The notes under the pieces are model-generated. The model was given only the letters and a program-made list of their open reading frames with translations. It was not told the DNA's origin and did no database searches. Of a stretch of 14,297 bases of DNA, positions 1-6,629 are shown piece by piece (within the stretch, counting starts at the first letter, position 1; each line of letters opens with the position of its first letter). The position numbers and the translations under genes were made by a program. This stretch comes from URNF01 sp045543675 (GTDB taxonomy: Bacteria > Bacillota > Clostridia > Oscillospirales > Acutalibacteraceae). The stretch is from contig JAZPXM010000120.1 in the NCBI GenBank assembly GCA_045543675.1, positions 1 through 14,297 of the forward strand. The letters run 5' to 3'.

Positions 1-1018
1 TGTTTTGTGCCGTATCCGCTTTGTTGATAATGGCGACGGCAGGTGTATCCTGCAGGTCCCGTATCAGGGCGCGGTCTGCGTCGCGCAGTTTCGCACCGCC
101 GTCAAACACCGCCAGCACCAATGCCGCATCCAAAAGACGCTGTTTGGCCTTTTCAACGCCGATAGCTTCCACCGTGTCGCCCGTCTCGCGGATACCCGCC
201 GTGTCCGACAGTTTTAAGGTCACTTCACCCAAACGTACCGTCTCTTCCACAATGTCACGGGTAGTCCCCGCTACATCGGTTACGATACTGCGTTCGCATC
301 CGGCAAGCGCGTTCATCAATGTAGATTTTCCCACGTTGGGACTGCCCACGATAGCGGTATCCACCCCTTCACGCAGGACTTTACCCGCGTCAAAGGTGGC
401 AAGCAGGTCGCGCAGGGTGTCTGCGGCGGTGGTTAAGGTGGTTTTCAACTGATTTTCGGATAGATCGGGGATATCTTCGTCGGGATAATCGATAAATGCG
501 GTAAACTGTGCCGCCAGCCCCAACAACATGTCCTTTACCCCTTGTAACGCGCGAAAGGTGCCGCCGCTGCGGGCATGCAGGGCGGTACGCGCCGCCAGTT
601 TGCCGTCAGCGGCAATCAGATCCATCACCGCTTCGGCGCCTGTCAAATCCATTTTTCCGTTTAAAAACGCGCGGCGGGTAAATTCGCCCGCTTCGGCGGG
701 GCGCGCACCTGCCGCATACAGCGCGCGGAGTACGCGGCGCAGTAAATACACGCCGCCATGGCAGGAAAGTTCTACCGTATCTTCTCCCGTATAACTGTGC
801 GGTGCGCGAAAAACCAGCGCCACACATTCGTCAATATCGCCGTCTGCGTCAAACACGTGACCGAACGCGGCGGTATACCCGTCCATTGTCCGTATATCTT
901 TTGCGGCGCGGAACACGGTTGCGGTGATTGCACACGCGTTTTCACCTGAAACGCGGATCACACCCAGTCCCGCAGGAGCGGCAGGCGTGGAGAGTGCCGC
1001 TATGGTATCAAATTGCAT
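1..1018 (-). CDS. mnmE: tRNA uridine-5-carboxymethylaminomethyl modification GTPase MnmE (partial, C-terminus outside window)
   Basis: MnmE, working with MnmG, modifies the wobble uridine (U34) of certain tRNAs in the cytoplasm. The gene reads leftward from ATG at 1018 and gives 339 codons before the window edge. The N-terminal folate-binding domain opens with MQFDTIAAL and contains the family segment SYTGEDTVE. The inserted G domain shows a P-loop GSPNVGKST at about residues 225-233, then VTDVAGTTRD, the G3 box DTAGIRETGD, and the G4 box NKAD just before the edge. The C-terminal helical domain with the CxGK cysteine lies outside the window. An AAGAAAGGCGG ribosome site precedes the start, and a SigA-like promoter lies 33 nt upstream. 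The gene diverges from spoIIP. It looks intact as far as seen. The identification is firm from the GTPase motifs and the N-terminal sequence. Confidence 0.96.
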   Translation of the reverse strand, partial: MQFDTIAALSTPAAPAGLGVIRVSGENACAITATVFRAAKDIRTMDGYTAAFGHVFDADGDIDECVALVFRAPHSYTGEDTVELSCHGGVYLLRRVLRALYAAGARPAEAGEFTRRAFLNGKMDLTGAEAVMDLIAADGKLAARTALHARSGGTFRALQGVKDMLLGLAAQFTAFIDYPDEDIPDLSENQLKTTLTTAADTLRDLLATFDAGKVLREGVDTAIVGSPNVGKSTLMNALAGCERSIVTDVAGTTRDIVEETVRLGEVTLKLSDTAGIRETGDTVEAIGVEKAKQRLLDAALVLAVFDGGAKLRDADRALIRDLQDTPAVAIINKADTAQN

Positions 1019-1050
1019 AAAAAAGCCGCCTTTCTTGCCGATATACCAGT

Positions 1051-1079
1051 ATCATACCATACTTTTTACCGTTTGCAAA
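1051..1079 (-). promoter_or_regulatory. SigA-type extended -10 promoter for mnmE
   Basis: On the minus strand, TTTGCA (1079-1074) is followed by a 17-nt spacer and TATGAT (1056-1051), with TGG directly before the -10 box (an extended -10, TGnTATGAT). The -35 is weak (4/6), but spacing and extended -10 are good. Transcription would start near 1044 and give a short leader to the ATG at 1018. This is pattern matching only. Confidence 0.6.
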
Positions 1080-1080
1080 C

Positions 1081-1110
1081 ACATATTTCCCCGCCGCATC
1101 ACATATATAT
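1081..1110 (+). promoter_or_regulatory. Candidate sigma-E-type sporulation promoter for spoIIP
   Basis: ACATATT (1081-1087), a 14-nt spacer and CATATATAT (1102-1110) resemble the mother-cell sigma-E consensus (roughly ATATT, 14 nt, CATAnAnT). spoIIP is known to be under early sporulation sigma factors in other spore formers. The transcript would start close to 1117, at the edge of the ribosome site GAGAAAGGCGG (about 1114-1123), so the leader would be very short. Treat as a candidate. Confidence 0.35.
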
Positions 1111-1134
1111 GGTGAGAAAGGCGGTGCGAAAGCG

Positions 1135-2196
1135 ATGCGGCGGTTGGTAAAAAGTTTGGCATGGGTGTTAGCGGCGGTGCTGACAGTATTTTTATGCGGA
1201 CAAGTGTCTGCGCAAGGGTTTTTACAGTTCGGTAAAGACGCCGCGTTTTTAGCGGCGTCCTTGAGCGAGCCGTTAAACGGCGCCGCTATCGTGGGCGAAC
1301 GCGTATCCGCCGCTTTAACCACCACCGCCACTACAGTACCCACGACCCTGCCCACCACCGCGCCTACCACCGCGGTGCAAGCGATCGCCCCTGTTACCAC
1401 CCCCACAAAACTGCCTGCGGCGGGGACGGTGCTTTTGCAAAATATGGCGGGCGGCGGCGAAACGGTGAACGGCGTTTCGGTGCGTAATCGCAGCGGTAAA
1501 GCGTTTGACCTGAAAAAAGAAATTGCCGCAGGCACGAAATTGGTTCTGAAAAACACCAAAGACCCGCAGGTGCTTATTGTGCATACCCACACCACGGAAG
1601 GGTATCTCACCTACGACGCAGGATTTTACAATGCCGCGGATATCGAGCGTACCTTTGATACAAAACGTAACGTATGCGCGGCAGGCGAAGCGCTAAAGGC
1701 GGCGCTGGAAAAGCAAGGCATTGTCACTATCCACGATACCACCGTACACGACAATCCGCAGTACACGGGTGCATACAGCCGTTCGGAAGCCACCGTTAAA
1801 GCGCTTTTAAAAAAATATCCCACCGTTAAGGTGGTGTTGGATCTGCACCGCGATGCCGTTATTCCCAAGGATGACACCCACGTAAAACCCACCGCTAAGA
1901 TCGACGGTAAACCGGCGGCGCAGATGATGATCATCGCGGGTGTGGTGAGTACCAATGCGCTTCCCCACCCAAAATGGCAGGAGAATTTTCATTTCGCGTT
2001 ACAGTTGCAAAAATCGTTACAAACCGCGCACCCCGACCTGATGCGCCCGCTGTATCTGGTCGGCTCGCGGTATAATCAGCACCTGTCAACCGGCTATTTG
2101 TTGGTAGAAGTGGGCACCGATGTCAATACCGTGCAGGAAGCGGCATATTCTGCCACCCTTTTGGGCAATACTATAGCAAAACTGTTAAAAAGGTGA
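1135..2196 (+). CDS. spoIIP: Stage II sporulation protein P (peptidoglycan hydrolase of the engulfment complex)
   Basis: SpoIIP is a membrane-anchored amidase/endopeptidase that, with SpoIID and SpoIIM, degrades septal peptidoglycan during engulfment of the forespore. The 353-aa product has an N-terminal signal/anchor (about residues 5-27, basic then hydrophobic). A Thr/Pro/Ala-rich linker follows (about 60-90). The catalytic domain starts around residue 140, with the hallmark VHTHTTEGY (H150, H152, E155) and DLHRDA (236-241), whose His and acidic residues are the expected metal/catalytic ligands. The C-terminus has GYLLVEVGTDVNTVQEA, also typical. ATG at 1135 is chosen because GAGAAAGGCGG lies 11 nt upstream and the signal sequence starts there. 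It diverges from mnmE and is followed after 4 nt by a small membrane-protein gene, probably co-transcribed. Confidence 0.93.
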   Translation: MRRLVKSLAWVLAAVLTVFLCGQVSAQGFLQFGKDAAFLAASLSEPLNGAAIVGERVSAALTTTATTVPTTLPTTAPTTAVQAIAPVTTPTKLPAAGTVLLQNMAGGGETVNGVSVRNRSGKAFDLKKEIAAGTKLVLKNTKDPQVLIVHTHTTEGYLTYDAGFYNAADIERTFDTKRNVCAAGEALKAALEKQGIVTIHDTTVHDNPQYTGAYSRSEATVKALLKKYPTVKVVLDLHRDAVIPKDDTHVKPTAKIDGKPAAQMMIIAGVVSTNALPHPKWQENFHFALQLQKSLQTAHPDLMRPLYLVGSRYNQHLSTGYLLVEVGTDVNTVQEAAYSATLLGNTIAKLLKR

Positions 2197-2200
2197 TGCT

Positions 2201-2509
2201 ATGCGAAAAGTGTCGGCGTTTTTCACCGCGTTTGCGGTGACGTTATGTGTGTTGGGGTTAGGTGTCGGGTTGTTTACGGTGGGATATAATTCCCGTCGTG
2301 TCGCCAAGGGTGATCACGCCCCTACCGCATCGTATAAATTGCAAAACGGACAGCTGATAGTCACCGATGCAAACGGTAACACGGTGACATTGGCGGTAGC
2401 AGAAGAGCAACAAGTGACCGCCCCGCTAACGCCTGCACCCGCGCGGCTTTCGGTGCGTCTGTTGCGCGGTGTTGCCGTGCTGGCGGAAAAGCTGGCCGAA
2501 AAAATGTAG
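2201..2509 (+). CDS. Small single-pass membrane or secreted protein of unknown function, downstream of spoIIP
   Basis: A 102-aa protein whose ATG lies 4 nt after the spoIIP stop, so it is very likely translated from the same mRNA. Residues about 5-30 (FFTAFAVTLCVLGLGVGLF) form one hydrophobic segment after a short basic start. This suggests an N-terminal anchor with the remaining 70 residues outside the membrane. The rest is polar with an Ala/Pro stretch (TAPLTPAPARL) and a basic amphipathic C-terminus. I recognise no domain. Coupling to spoIIP suggests expression during sporulation, but a role in engulfment would be inference. The TAG stop lies inside a GTAGGGG word like those opening the extragenic repeats elsewhere in the window, so the 3' end may have been shaped by a repeat. 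Confidence 0.75.
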   Translation: MRKVSAFFTAFAVTLCVLGLGVGLFTVGYNSRRVAKGDHAPTASYKLQNGQLIVTDANGNTVTLAVAEEQQVTAPLTPAPARLSVRLLRGVAVLAEKLAEKM

Positions 2510-2531
2510 GGGATGTTGGCGCACGCACGAC

Positions 2532-2549
2532 AAATGTTACCGTAGGGGC
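2532..2549 (+). repeat. Remnant of the GTAGGGG extragenic repeat family
   Basis: AAATGTTACCGTAGGGGC matches 17 of 18 bases of the opening of the repeats near the window end (AAATGATACCGTAGGGGC at 14008-14025 and 14214-14231). The palindromic body seen in those copies does not follow here. It is therefore a truncated or decayed copy in the gap between the spoIIP operon and rubrerythrin. Confidence 0.6.
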
Positions 2550-2576
2550 GTACAAAACCATACAATTTTACACAAA

Positions 2577-2625
2577 AAACAAGAGAGAATGTACCGCTTG
2601 GGATACATCTTCTCTGTTTTGTTGT
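2577..2625. terminator. Bidirectional intrinsic terminator between the spoIIP operon and rubrerythrin
   Basis: An imperfect stem pairs AGAGAGAATGTA (2582-2593) with TACATCTTCTCT (2604-2615) around a short loop. It is flanked by a T-rich run on the plus side (GTTTTGTTGTTT) and an A-run on the left (ACAAAAAAC), which is a T-run on the minus strand. The two genes converge here, so the hairpin can stop transcription from both sides. Confidence 0.75.
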
Positions 2626-2637
2626 TTGTGAACGGGT

Positions 2638-3174
2638 TTAATAATTTTCTGCGTGTACTTCGAAGTAACTCTGCGGATGCGCACAGGTGGGGCACAGTTC
2701 GGGGGCTTTGGTACCCACGATAAGGTGACCGCAGTTGCGGCATTCCCACACTTTTACCTCGGATTTTTCAAACACCGCGGCGGTTTCCACATTTTTCAGT
2801 AACGCGCGATAGCGTTCTTCATGATGTTTTTCGATAGCCGCGACCAAACGGAATTTTGCCGCCAACTCAATAAAGCCTTCTTCTTCGGCGTCTTTTGCGA
2901 AACCTTCATACATATCGGTCCATTCGTAGTTTTCGCCGTCCGCCGCATCGGCTAAGTTTTCGGCGGTATCGCCGATGCCGTGCAGTTCTTTGAACCACAT
3001 TTTTGCGTGTTCTTTTTCATTGTCGGCGGTTTTCAAAAACAGCGCCGCGATTTGTTCAAAGCCCTGTTTTTTTGCCTTGGAAGCGTAATAGGTATATTTG
3101 TTTCTTGCTTGGGACTCGCCCGCAAAAGCGGCTTCCAGGTTTTTTTCGGTTTTGGTTCCTGCGTATTTACTCAT
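2638..3174 (-). CDS. rbr: Rubrerythrin (non-haem diiron peroxidase with rubredoxin domain)
   Basis: Rubrerythrin reduces hydrogen peroxide in the cytoplasm of anaerobes. The 178-aa product has the usual length and order. A four-helix ferritin-like domain (about 1-135) carries the diiron ligand motifs GESQARNKY (E20), DNEKEHAK (E53, H56), the AEEEGF acidic cluster (97-99) and IEKHHEERY (E115, H118). A C-terminal rubredoxin domain has two Cys pairs, CRNC (145, 148) and CPTC (161, 164). ATG at 3174 is preferred over an in-frame start 37 codons upstream, because a GAAAGGGGAT ribosome site precedes it, the protein then starts MSKYAGTKTE as in the family, and the promoter lies inside the longer version. 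It ends next to a two-way terminator and diverges from greA. Confidence 0.95.
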   Translation of the reverse strand: MSKYAGTKTEKNLEAAFAGESQARNKYTYYASKAKKQGFEQIAALFLKTADNEKEHAKMWFKELHGIGDTAENLADAADGENYEWTDMYEGFAKDAEEEGFIELAAKFRLVAAIEKHHEERYRALLKNVETAAVFEKSEVKVWECRNCGHLIVGTKAPELCPTCAHPQSYFEVHAENY

Positions 3175-3205
3175 ATCGGTATCCCCTTTCAAAAATTCTG
3201 TATAT

Positions 3206-3234
3206 ATCATAACTTTTTTTCGTAAACTTGTCAA
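3206..3234 (-). promoter_or_regulatory. SigA promoter of rubrerythrin
   Basis: On the minus strand, a perfect TTGACA (3234-3229), a 17-nt spacer and TATGAT (3211-3206) lie 32 nt upstream of the ATG. The near-consensus boxes suggest strong vegetative expression. No PerR-type box was recognised by eye. Confidence 0.85.
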
Positions 3235-3243
3235 TAACGGCTG

Positions 3244-3272
3244 TTGACAAAATAAGTTTGTACCTATATAAT
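3244..3272 (+). promoter_or_regulatory. Consensus SigA promoter of the greA-lysS operon
   Basis: TTGACA (3244-3249), 17 nt, then TATAAT (3267-3272) is a perfect match to the vegetative consensus. The start codon of greA is 40 nt downstream. Its -35 box lies 9 nt from the -35 of the divergent rubrerythrin promoter. Confidence 0.9.
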
Positions 3273-3311
3273 ATATGATTGACAATTTGTGTGATGAAAG
3301 GAACGATTGCT

Positions 3312-3785
3312 ATGATTAAAGAAGTCGTTATGAGTCAGGAAGGCCTCAAAAAGTTAGAGGAGGAACTGGAATACTTAAAAACCGTGCGCCGCAAAGAAGT
3401 GGCGGAAAAAATCAAAACAGCGTTAGGTTACGGTGACCTTTCGGAAAACAGCGAATATGACGAAGCGAAAAATGAACAGGCTATCGTGGAAGGCCGTATT
3501 GCAGAGATCGAGATGCAGCTCAAACACGTGCGTATTCTGGACGAAAACGCTATCAACACCGAAACCGTACACATCGGCTCTAAAGTGACCGTAAAAAATC
3601 ACAGAGGCGAAGAATGTGCATATAAAATCGTAGGCAGCACCGAAGCCGACCCCAGAAACGGCGCCATTTCCGATGAATCTCCCGTGGGCAAAGCGTTGCT
3701 TGGTCACGCCGCGGGCGATAAAGTGCAGATCGTTCTGCCTACCGGTGCGGAAGTCACTTACGAAGTGTTGGCAATCTCTAAATAA
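3312..3785 (+). CDS. greA: Transcription elongation factor GreA
   Basis: GreA enters the secondary channel of RNA polymerase and triggers cleavage of backtracked RNA. The 157-aa product matches the family length. It has an N-terminal antiparallel coiled coil (about 1-75) opening KEVVMSQEGLKKLEEELEYL, with the conserved tip DLSENSEYDEAK that holds the acidic residues positioning the catalytic metal. A C-terminal FKBP-like domain follows (GSKVTV, DPRNGAISDESPVGKALLG, YEVLAI). ATG at 3312 is chosen over an in-frame start 11 codons upstream because an AAAGGAA site precedes it at 3296-3302 and it gives the usual N-terminus. The gene is followed by lysS after 13 nt, a common operon pairing in Firmicutes. 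Confidence 0.96.
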   Translation: MIKEVVMSQEGLKKLEEELEYLKTVRRKEVAEKIKTALGYGDLSENSEYDEAKNEQAIVEGRIAEIEMQLKHVRILDENAINTETVHIGSKVTVKNHRGEECAYKIVGSTEADPRNGAISDESPVGKALLGHAAGDKVQIVLPTGAEVTYEVLAISK

Positions 3786-3798
3786 GGAAGTGCAAAAA

Positions 3799-5307
3799 AT
3801 GAGCGAACAGGAAAAGGTAACAACGGAGGAAATGACCCAAGAGCAGTTGTCCGAACTGTTGCAGATCCGCCGTGATAAACTTGCCGCTTTGCAGGAAGCG
3901 GGCAAAGATCCCTTTGAAATCACCAAATATGACGCGGATACCCACAATATAGATATCCGTGATAACTTTGAAGCGCTGGAAGGCAAAACCGTGCGTATCG
4001 CGGGCAGAATGATGTCCCGTCGCATTATGGGCAAAGCCAGTTTCTTGGACCTGCGGGATAAGACCGACCGTATGCAGGTGTACGTGCGCCGTGACGACGT
4101 CGGCGAGGAGGATTACGCGGGCTTTAAGAAATGGGATATCGGTGACATTATGGGCGTGGAAGGCGTTGTGTTCCGCACCCAGAAAGGTGAAATTTCGGTA
4201 CACGCCGAAAAAATCACCCTGCTTGCCAAATCCTTGTTGCCGCTGCCCGAAAAATTCCACGGTCTTACCGACAGAGAATTGCGCTACCGTCAGCGTTACG
4301 TTGACCTGATTATGAACCCCGACTCCCGCCGTAACTTTGAAATTCGGAGTAAGTTTGTCAAATACTTGCGCAATTTCTTGGATAACCGCGGGTATATGGA
4401 AGTCGAGACCCCCGTTCTCAACACCATTGCAGGCGGCGCAGCGGCGCGTCCGTTTATCACCCACCACAATACGCTGGACATTGATATGTATATGCGTATT
4501 GCAACCGAACTGCACTTAAAACGGCTTATCGTCGGCGGTTTGGAACGCGTGTATGAAGTGGGTCGCATCTTCCGTAATGAAGGGATGGATACCAAACATA
4601 ATCCCGAATTCACCACCGTGGAATTGTACGAAGCGTTTGCCGATTTCAACGATATGATGGACCTGTTCCAGGATTTGTTGAGCGGCGCCGCAAAAGAAAT
4701 TCTCGGCGACTATAAAACCGTGTGGCAGGGCGAAGAAATTGATCTGTCCCCCGAAAATTTCCGTCGTTTGACGATGGCGGACGCGGTAAAAGAATACGTC
4801 GGCATCGACTTTATGGCGATTACCGATGATGCAGAAGCGGTTGCCGCCGCGAAAGCCGCGGGCGTGGATATGGACGGCGTGGAAGAAACGTGGGGTCACG
4901 CGCTGTATGAATGTTTTGACCAGAAAGTGGAAGAAAAACTCATTCAGCCGACCTTTATCACCATGCATCCCGTAGACGTATCCCCCTTGGCAAAGCGCTC
5001 TCCGAAAGAGCCGCGCCTTACCGAGCGTTTTGAACTGTTTATCTGCCGTAGCGAAATGGGCAACGCGTTCTCGGAACTCAACGACCCCATTGACCAGAAA
5101 CAGCGTTTCTTGAAACAGGTAGAAATGCGCGAAAAGGGCGACGAAGAAGCGAATATGATGGACGACGATTTCATCACCGCGCTGGAATACGGTATGCCCC
5201 CCACAGGCGGCCTTGGCATCGGTATTGACCGTTGCGTAATGCTGTTGACCGGCGCCGATTCCATCCGCGACGTCATCCTGTTCCCCACAATGAAACCTTT
5301 GGACTAA
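3799..5307 (+). CDS. lysS: Lysyl-tRNA synthetase, class II
   Basis: Charges tRNA-Lys with lysine using ATP. The 502-aa product is of normal length. An N-terminal extension is followed by an OB-fold anticodon-binding domain (about 60-170; VRIAGRMMSRRIMGKASFLDLRD). The class II catalytic core shows motif 1 (DNRGYMEVETPVL), motif 2 at about 255 (GRIFRNEGMDTKHNPEFT) and motif 3 at about 470 (GGLGIGIDRCVMLLTG), ending FPTMKPLD as usual. ATG at 3799 follows TAAGGAAG with good spacing. The much longer open frame upstream overlaps greA and is ignored. The gene shares an mRNA with greA. Immediately after its stop, in the same frame, comes a URO-D protein stub (5308-5439), so accessory DNA starts right here. 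Confidence 0.97.
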   Translation: MSEQEKVTTEEMTQEQLSELLQIRRDKLAALQEAGKDPFEITKYDADTHNIDIRDNFEALEGKTVRIAGRMMSRRIMGKASFLDLRDKTDRMQVYVRRDDVGEEDYAGFKKWDIGDIMGVEGVVFRTQKGEISVHAEKITLLAKSLLPLPEKFHGLTDRELRYRQRYVDLIMNPDSRRNFEIRSKFVKYLRNFLDNRGYMEVETPVLNTIAGGAAARPFITHHNTLDIDMYMRIATELHLKRLIVGGLERVYEVGRIFRNEGMDTKHNPEFTTVELYEAFADFNDMMDLFQDLLSGAAKEILGDYKTVWQGEEIDLSPENFRRLTMADAVKEYVGIDFMAITDDAEAVAAAKAAGVDMDGVEETWGHALYECFDQKVEEKLIQPTFITMHPVDVSPLAKRSPKEPRLTERFELFICRSEMGNAFSELNDPIDQKQRFLKQVEMREKGDEEANMMDDDFITALEYGMPPTGGLGIGIDRCVMLLTGADSIRDVILFPTMKPLD

Positions 5308-5439
5308 TATAAAGTAACACCCTTTATGAAAGAGGGCGGCGGTTACGTTTTTGCCTCCGACCACTCCATTCCTAATTCCGTTTCCTTCGAGAATATGAAG
5401 TTGATTTCAGAATTGGCACACAAGCTGGGGAAATACTAA
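5308..5439 (+). pseudogene. C-terminal stub of a uroporphyrinogen-decarboxylase-like (URO-D family) protein
   Basis: Reading on after the lysS stop in the same frame gives VTPFMKEGGGYVFASDHS followed by IPNSVSFENMKLISELAH and KLGKY, then a stop at 5437-5439. This is the typical C-terminus of URO-D/methyltransferase-like proteins. It aligns with the end of the intact paralogue next door, which has GGGMLWGIDHEIPNGISLENY. Only about 43 residues of a normally 340-380-residue protein remain. There is no convincing ribosome site at the internal ATG (5326). I infer a second URO-D gene stood here and lost all but its 3' end. It lies 41 nt upstream of the intact copy, so a former tandem pair is plausible. 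Confidence 0.8.
5314..5350 (+). terminator. Possible terminator-like hairpin after lysS
   Basis: GTAAC (5314-5318) pairs with GTTAC (5341-5345), and CCCTTT (5320-5325) with AAAGAGGG (5329-5336) with a bulge. GTTTTTG follows. The shape could end lysS transcription. However, the same bases also encode the conserved start of the URO-D stub, so the hairpin may be fortuitous. Confidence 0.25.
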
Positions 5440-5480
5440 TGGCTTTGTAAGCTGACAGGTATGTGTAATGGGGGATACGT

Positions 5481-6608
5481 ATGATTTGGACACGTGAACA
5501 ATATCTGGACCATATGACATTCAAGCACTCAGACGGGGAACTGTTCGTTTCTCTGTTTGGCCCGTTGGGAATGTTGCGCGACGAATGGAAGCAACAGGGG
5601 GCAACAGAGGATGAACTGTGTCTTCGTGCGTTTGGATGGGATAGTGTACGGTATGCGCTTTTGCCGGTGCAGACAGGTGCCATCACACATATTGAATCGC
5701 GCGTTATTTCAGAAGATGAGAACAAACTGCTTTTTACCGATTCAAAAGGACGTTTGTCAAAATTGTGTAAAAAGGCGGCATCGTTACCTTTGCCCATAGA
5801 ATATGTTGTGAAAACAGAAGACGATTGGCTTAAAATCAAACATTGGTATCAATTCAGCGAAGATCGCATTGATTATGAACGTTTGAAAACGCTCTCCAAA
5901 GCGCAGAAGGAAGGTACTTTGATCGTGGCTGCCTGGCCGGGCGGGCTTCTCGGCGGGTTTGATGAACCGCGTGAATTGATGGGCGAAGAAAATTTGTGCT
6001 ATGCATATTATGACAGCCCCGAAATGATCAAGGATATGCTCGATACGTTTGCGGACACGGCGCTGAAAATATATGAGCGGGTGAGCGAGTACGTAACAAT
6101 CGATATGTTGCATGTCCACGAGGATATGGCAGGAAAATCCGGCCCGTTAATCGGTGGTACGCAGATCAGAGAGTTTATCAACCCATATTACCGAAAAGTG
6201 TGGGAACCTTTGAAGCGTAGCGGCACGCGCCTGTTTTCACAGGACAGCGACGGCAATATGGAGTTGGTTATTGATGATTTTTTGGACTGTGGTTTGAATT
6301 TTATGTACCCTTGTGAACCGCAGGCGGGTATGGACGTTGTTGCATTGAGAAAAAAATACGGCAACAAGGTTGCCTTCCAGGGCGGCATTGATAAATTTGC
6401 CCTGCGTGGTTCGAAAGAAGACATAAGACGAGAGTTAGAACGGAAAATGCGTCCCGAGATGATGGGCGGCGGTATGCTGTGGGGTATCGACCACGAAATC
6501 CCCAACGGTATTTCCTTGGAGAATTATTGGTATTATGTCAACCTGGGGCGTGAGATCTTAGGACTGCCGCCCGCAGAACCGTGTGACTGGGTGCGGATGT
6601 CTTTTTAA
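5481..6608 (+). CDS. Uroporphyrinogen decarboxylase-family protein (URO-D/MtaA-like, substrate unknown)
   Basis: The 375-aa product has the URO-D TIM-barrel layout and length. Visible signatures are VHEDMAGKSGPLIG (H213, E214, D215), an SQDSDGN segment where zinc methyltransferases of the MtaA type carry HxC, FQGGIDKFAL, and the C-terminal GIDHEIPNGISLENY (D337, H338). The family includes haem-pathway decarboxylases and corrinoid methyltransferases. No other haem gene and no corrinoid protein gene is nearby, and the HxC zinc site is not seen. Neither activity can be assigned, and many Clostridia carry such proteins in carbohydrate-linked operons. GGGGG at 5470-5474 is the ribosome site for ATG 5481. 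An SGNH hydrolase starts 21 nt after the stop, so the two look co-transcribed. Confidence 0.85.
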   Translation: MIWTREQYLDHMTFKHSDGELFVSLFGPLGMLRDEWKQQGATEDELCLRAFGWDSVRYALLPVQTGAITHIESRVISEDENKLLFTDSKGRLSKLCKKAASLPLPIEYVVKTEDDWLKIKHWYQFSEDRIDYERLKTLSKAQKEGTLIVAAWPGGLLGGFDEPRELMGEENLCYAYYDSPEMIKDMLDTFADTALKIYERVSEYVTIDMLHVHEDMAGKSGPLIGGTQIREFINPYYRKVWEPLKRSGTRLFSQDSDGNMELVIDDFLDCGLNFMYPCEPQAGMDVVALRKKYGNKVAFQGGIDKFALRGSKEDIRRELERKMRPEMMGGGMLWGIDHEIPNGISLENYWYYVNLGREILGLPPAEPCDWVRMSF

Positions 6609-6629
6609 GTACTATTGAGGAGGTTTATT

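Noticed and set aside
2201..2509. Shared string LIVTDANG in the small membrane protein and the surface-protein tail
   Set aside because: Eight residues typical of a beta-hairpin, with no similarity on either side. Probably chance.
3673..3798. Longer N-terminus for LysS from an upstream start
   Set aside because: It overlaps the greA coding end in another frame, and ATG 3799 has a proper ribosome site and gives the normal length.
3786..3798. T-box or other riboswitch before lysS
   Set aside because: Only 13 nt separate greA and lysS, with no room for a structured leader, and nothing T-box-like lies before greA.
6615..6629. TTG start five codons upstream for the SGNH hydrolase
   Set aside because: The TTG is part of the TTGAGGAGG ribosome site for ATG 6630.
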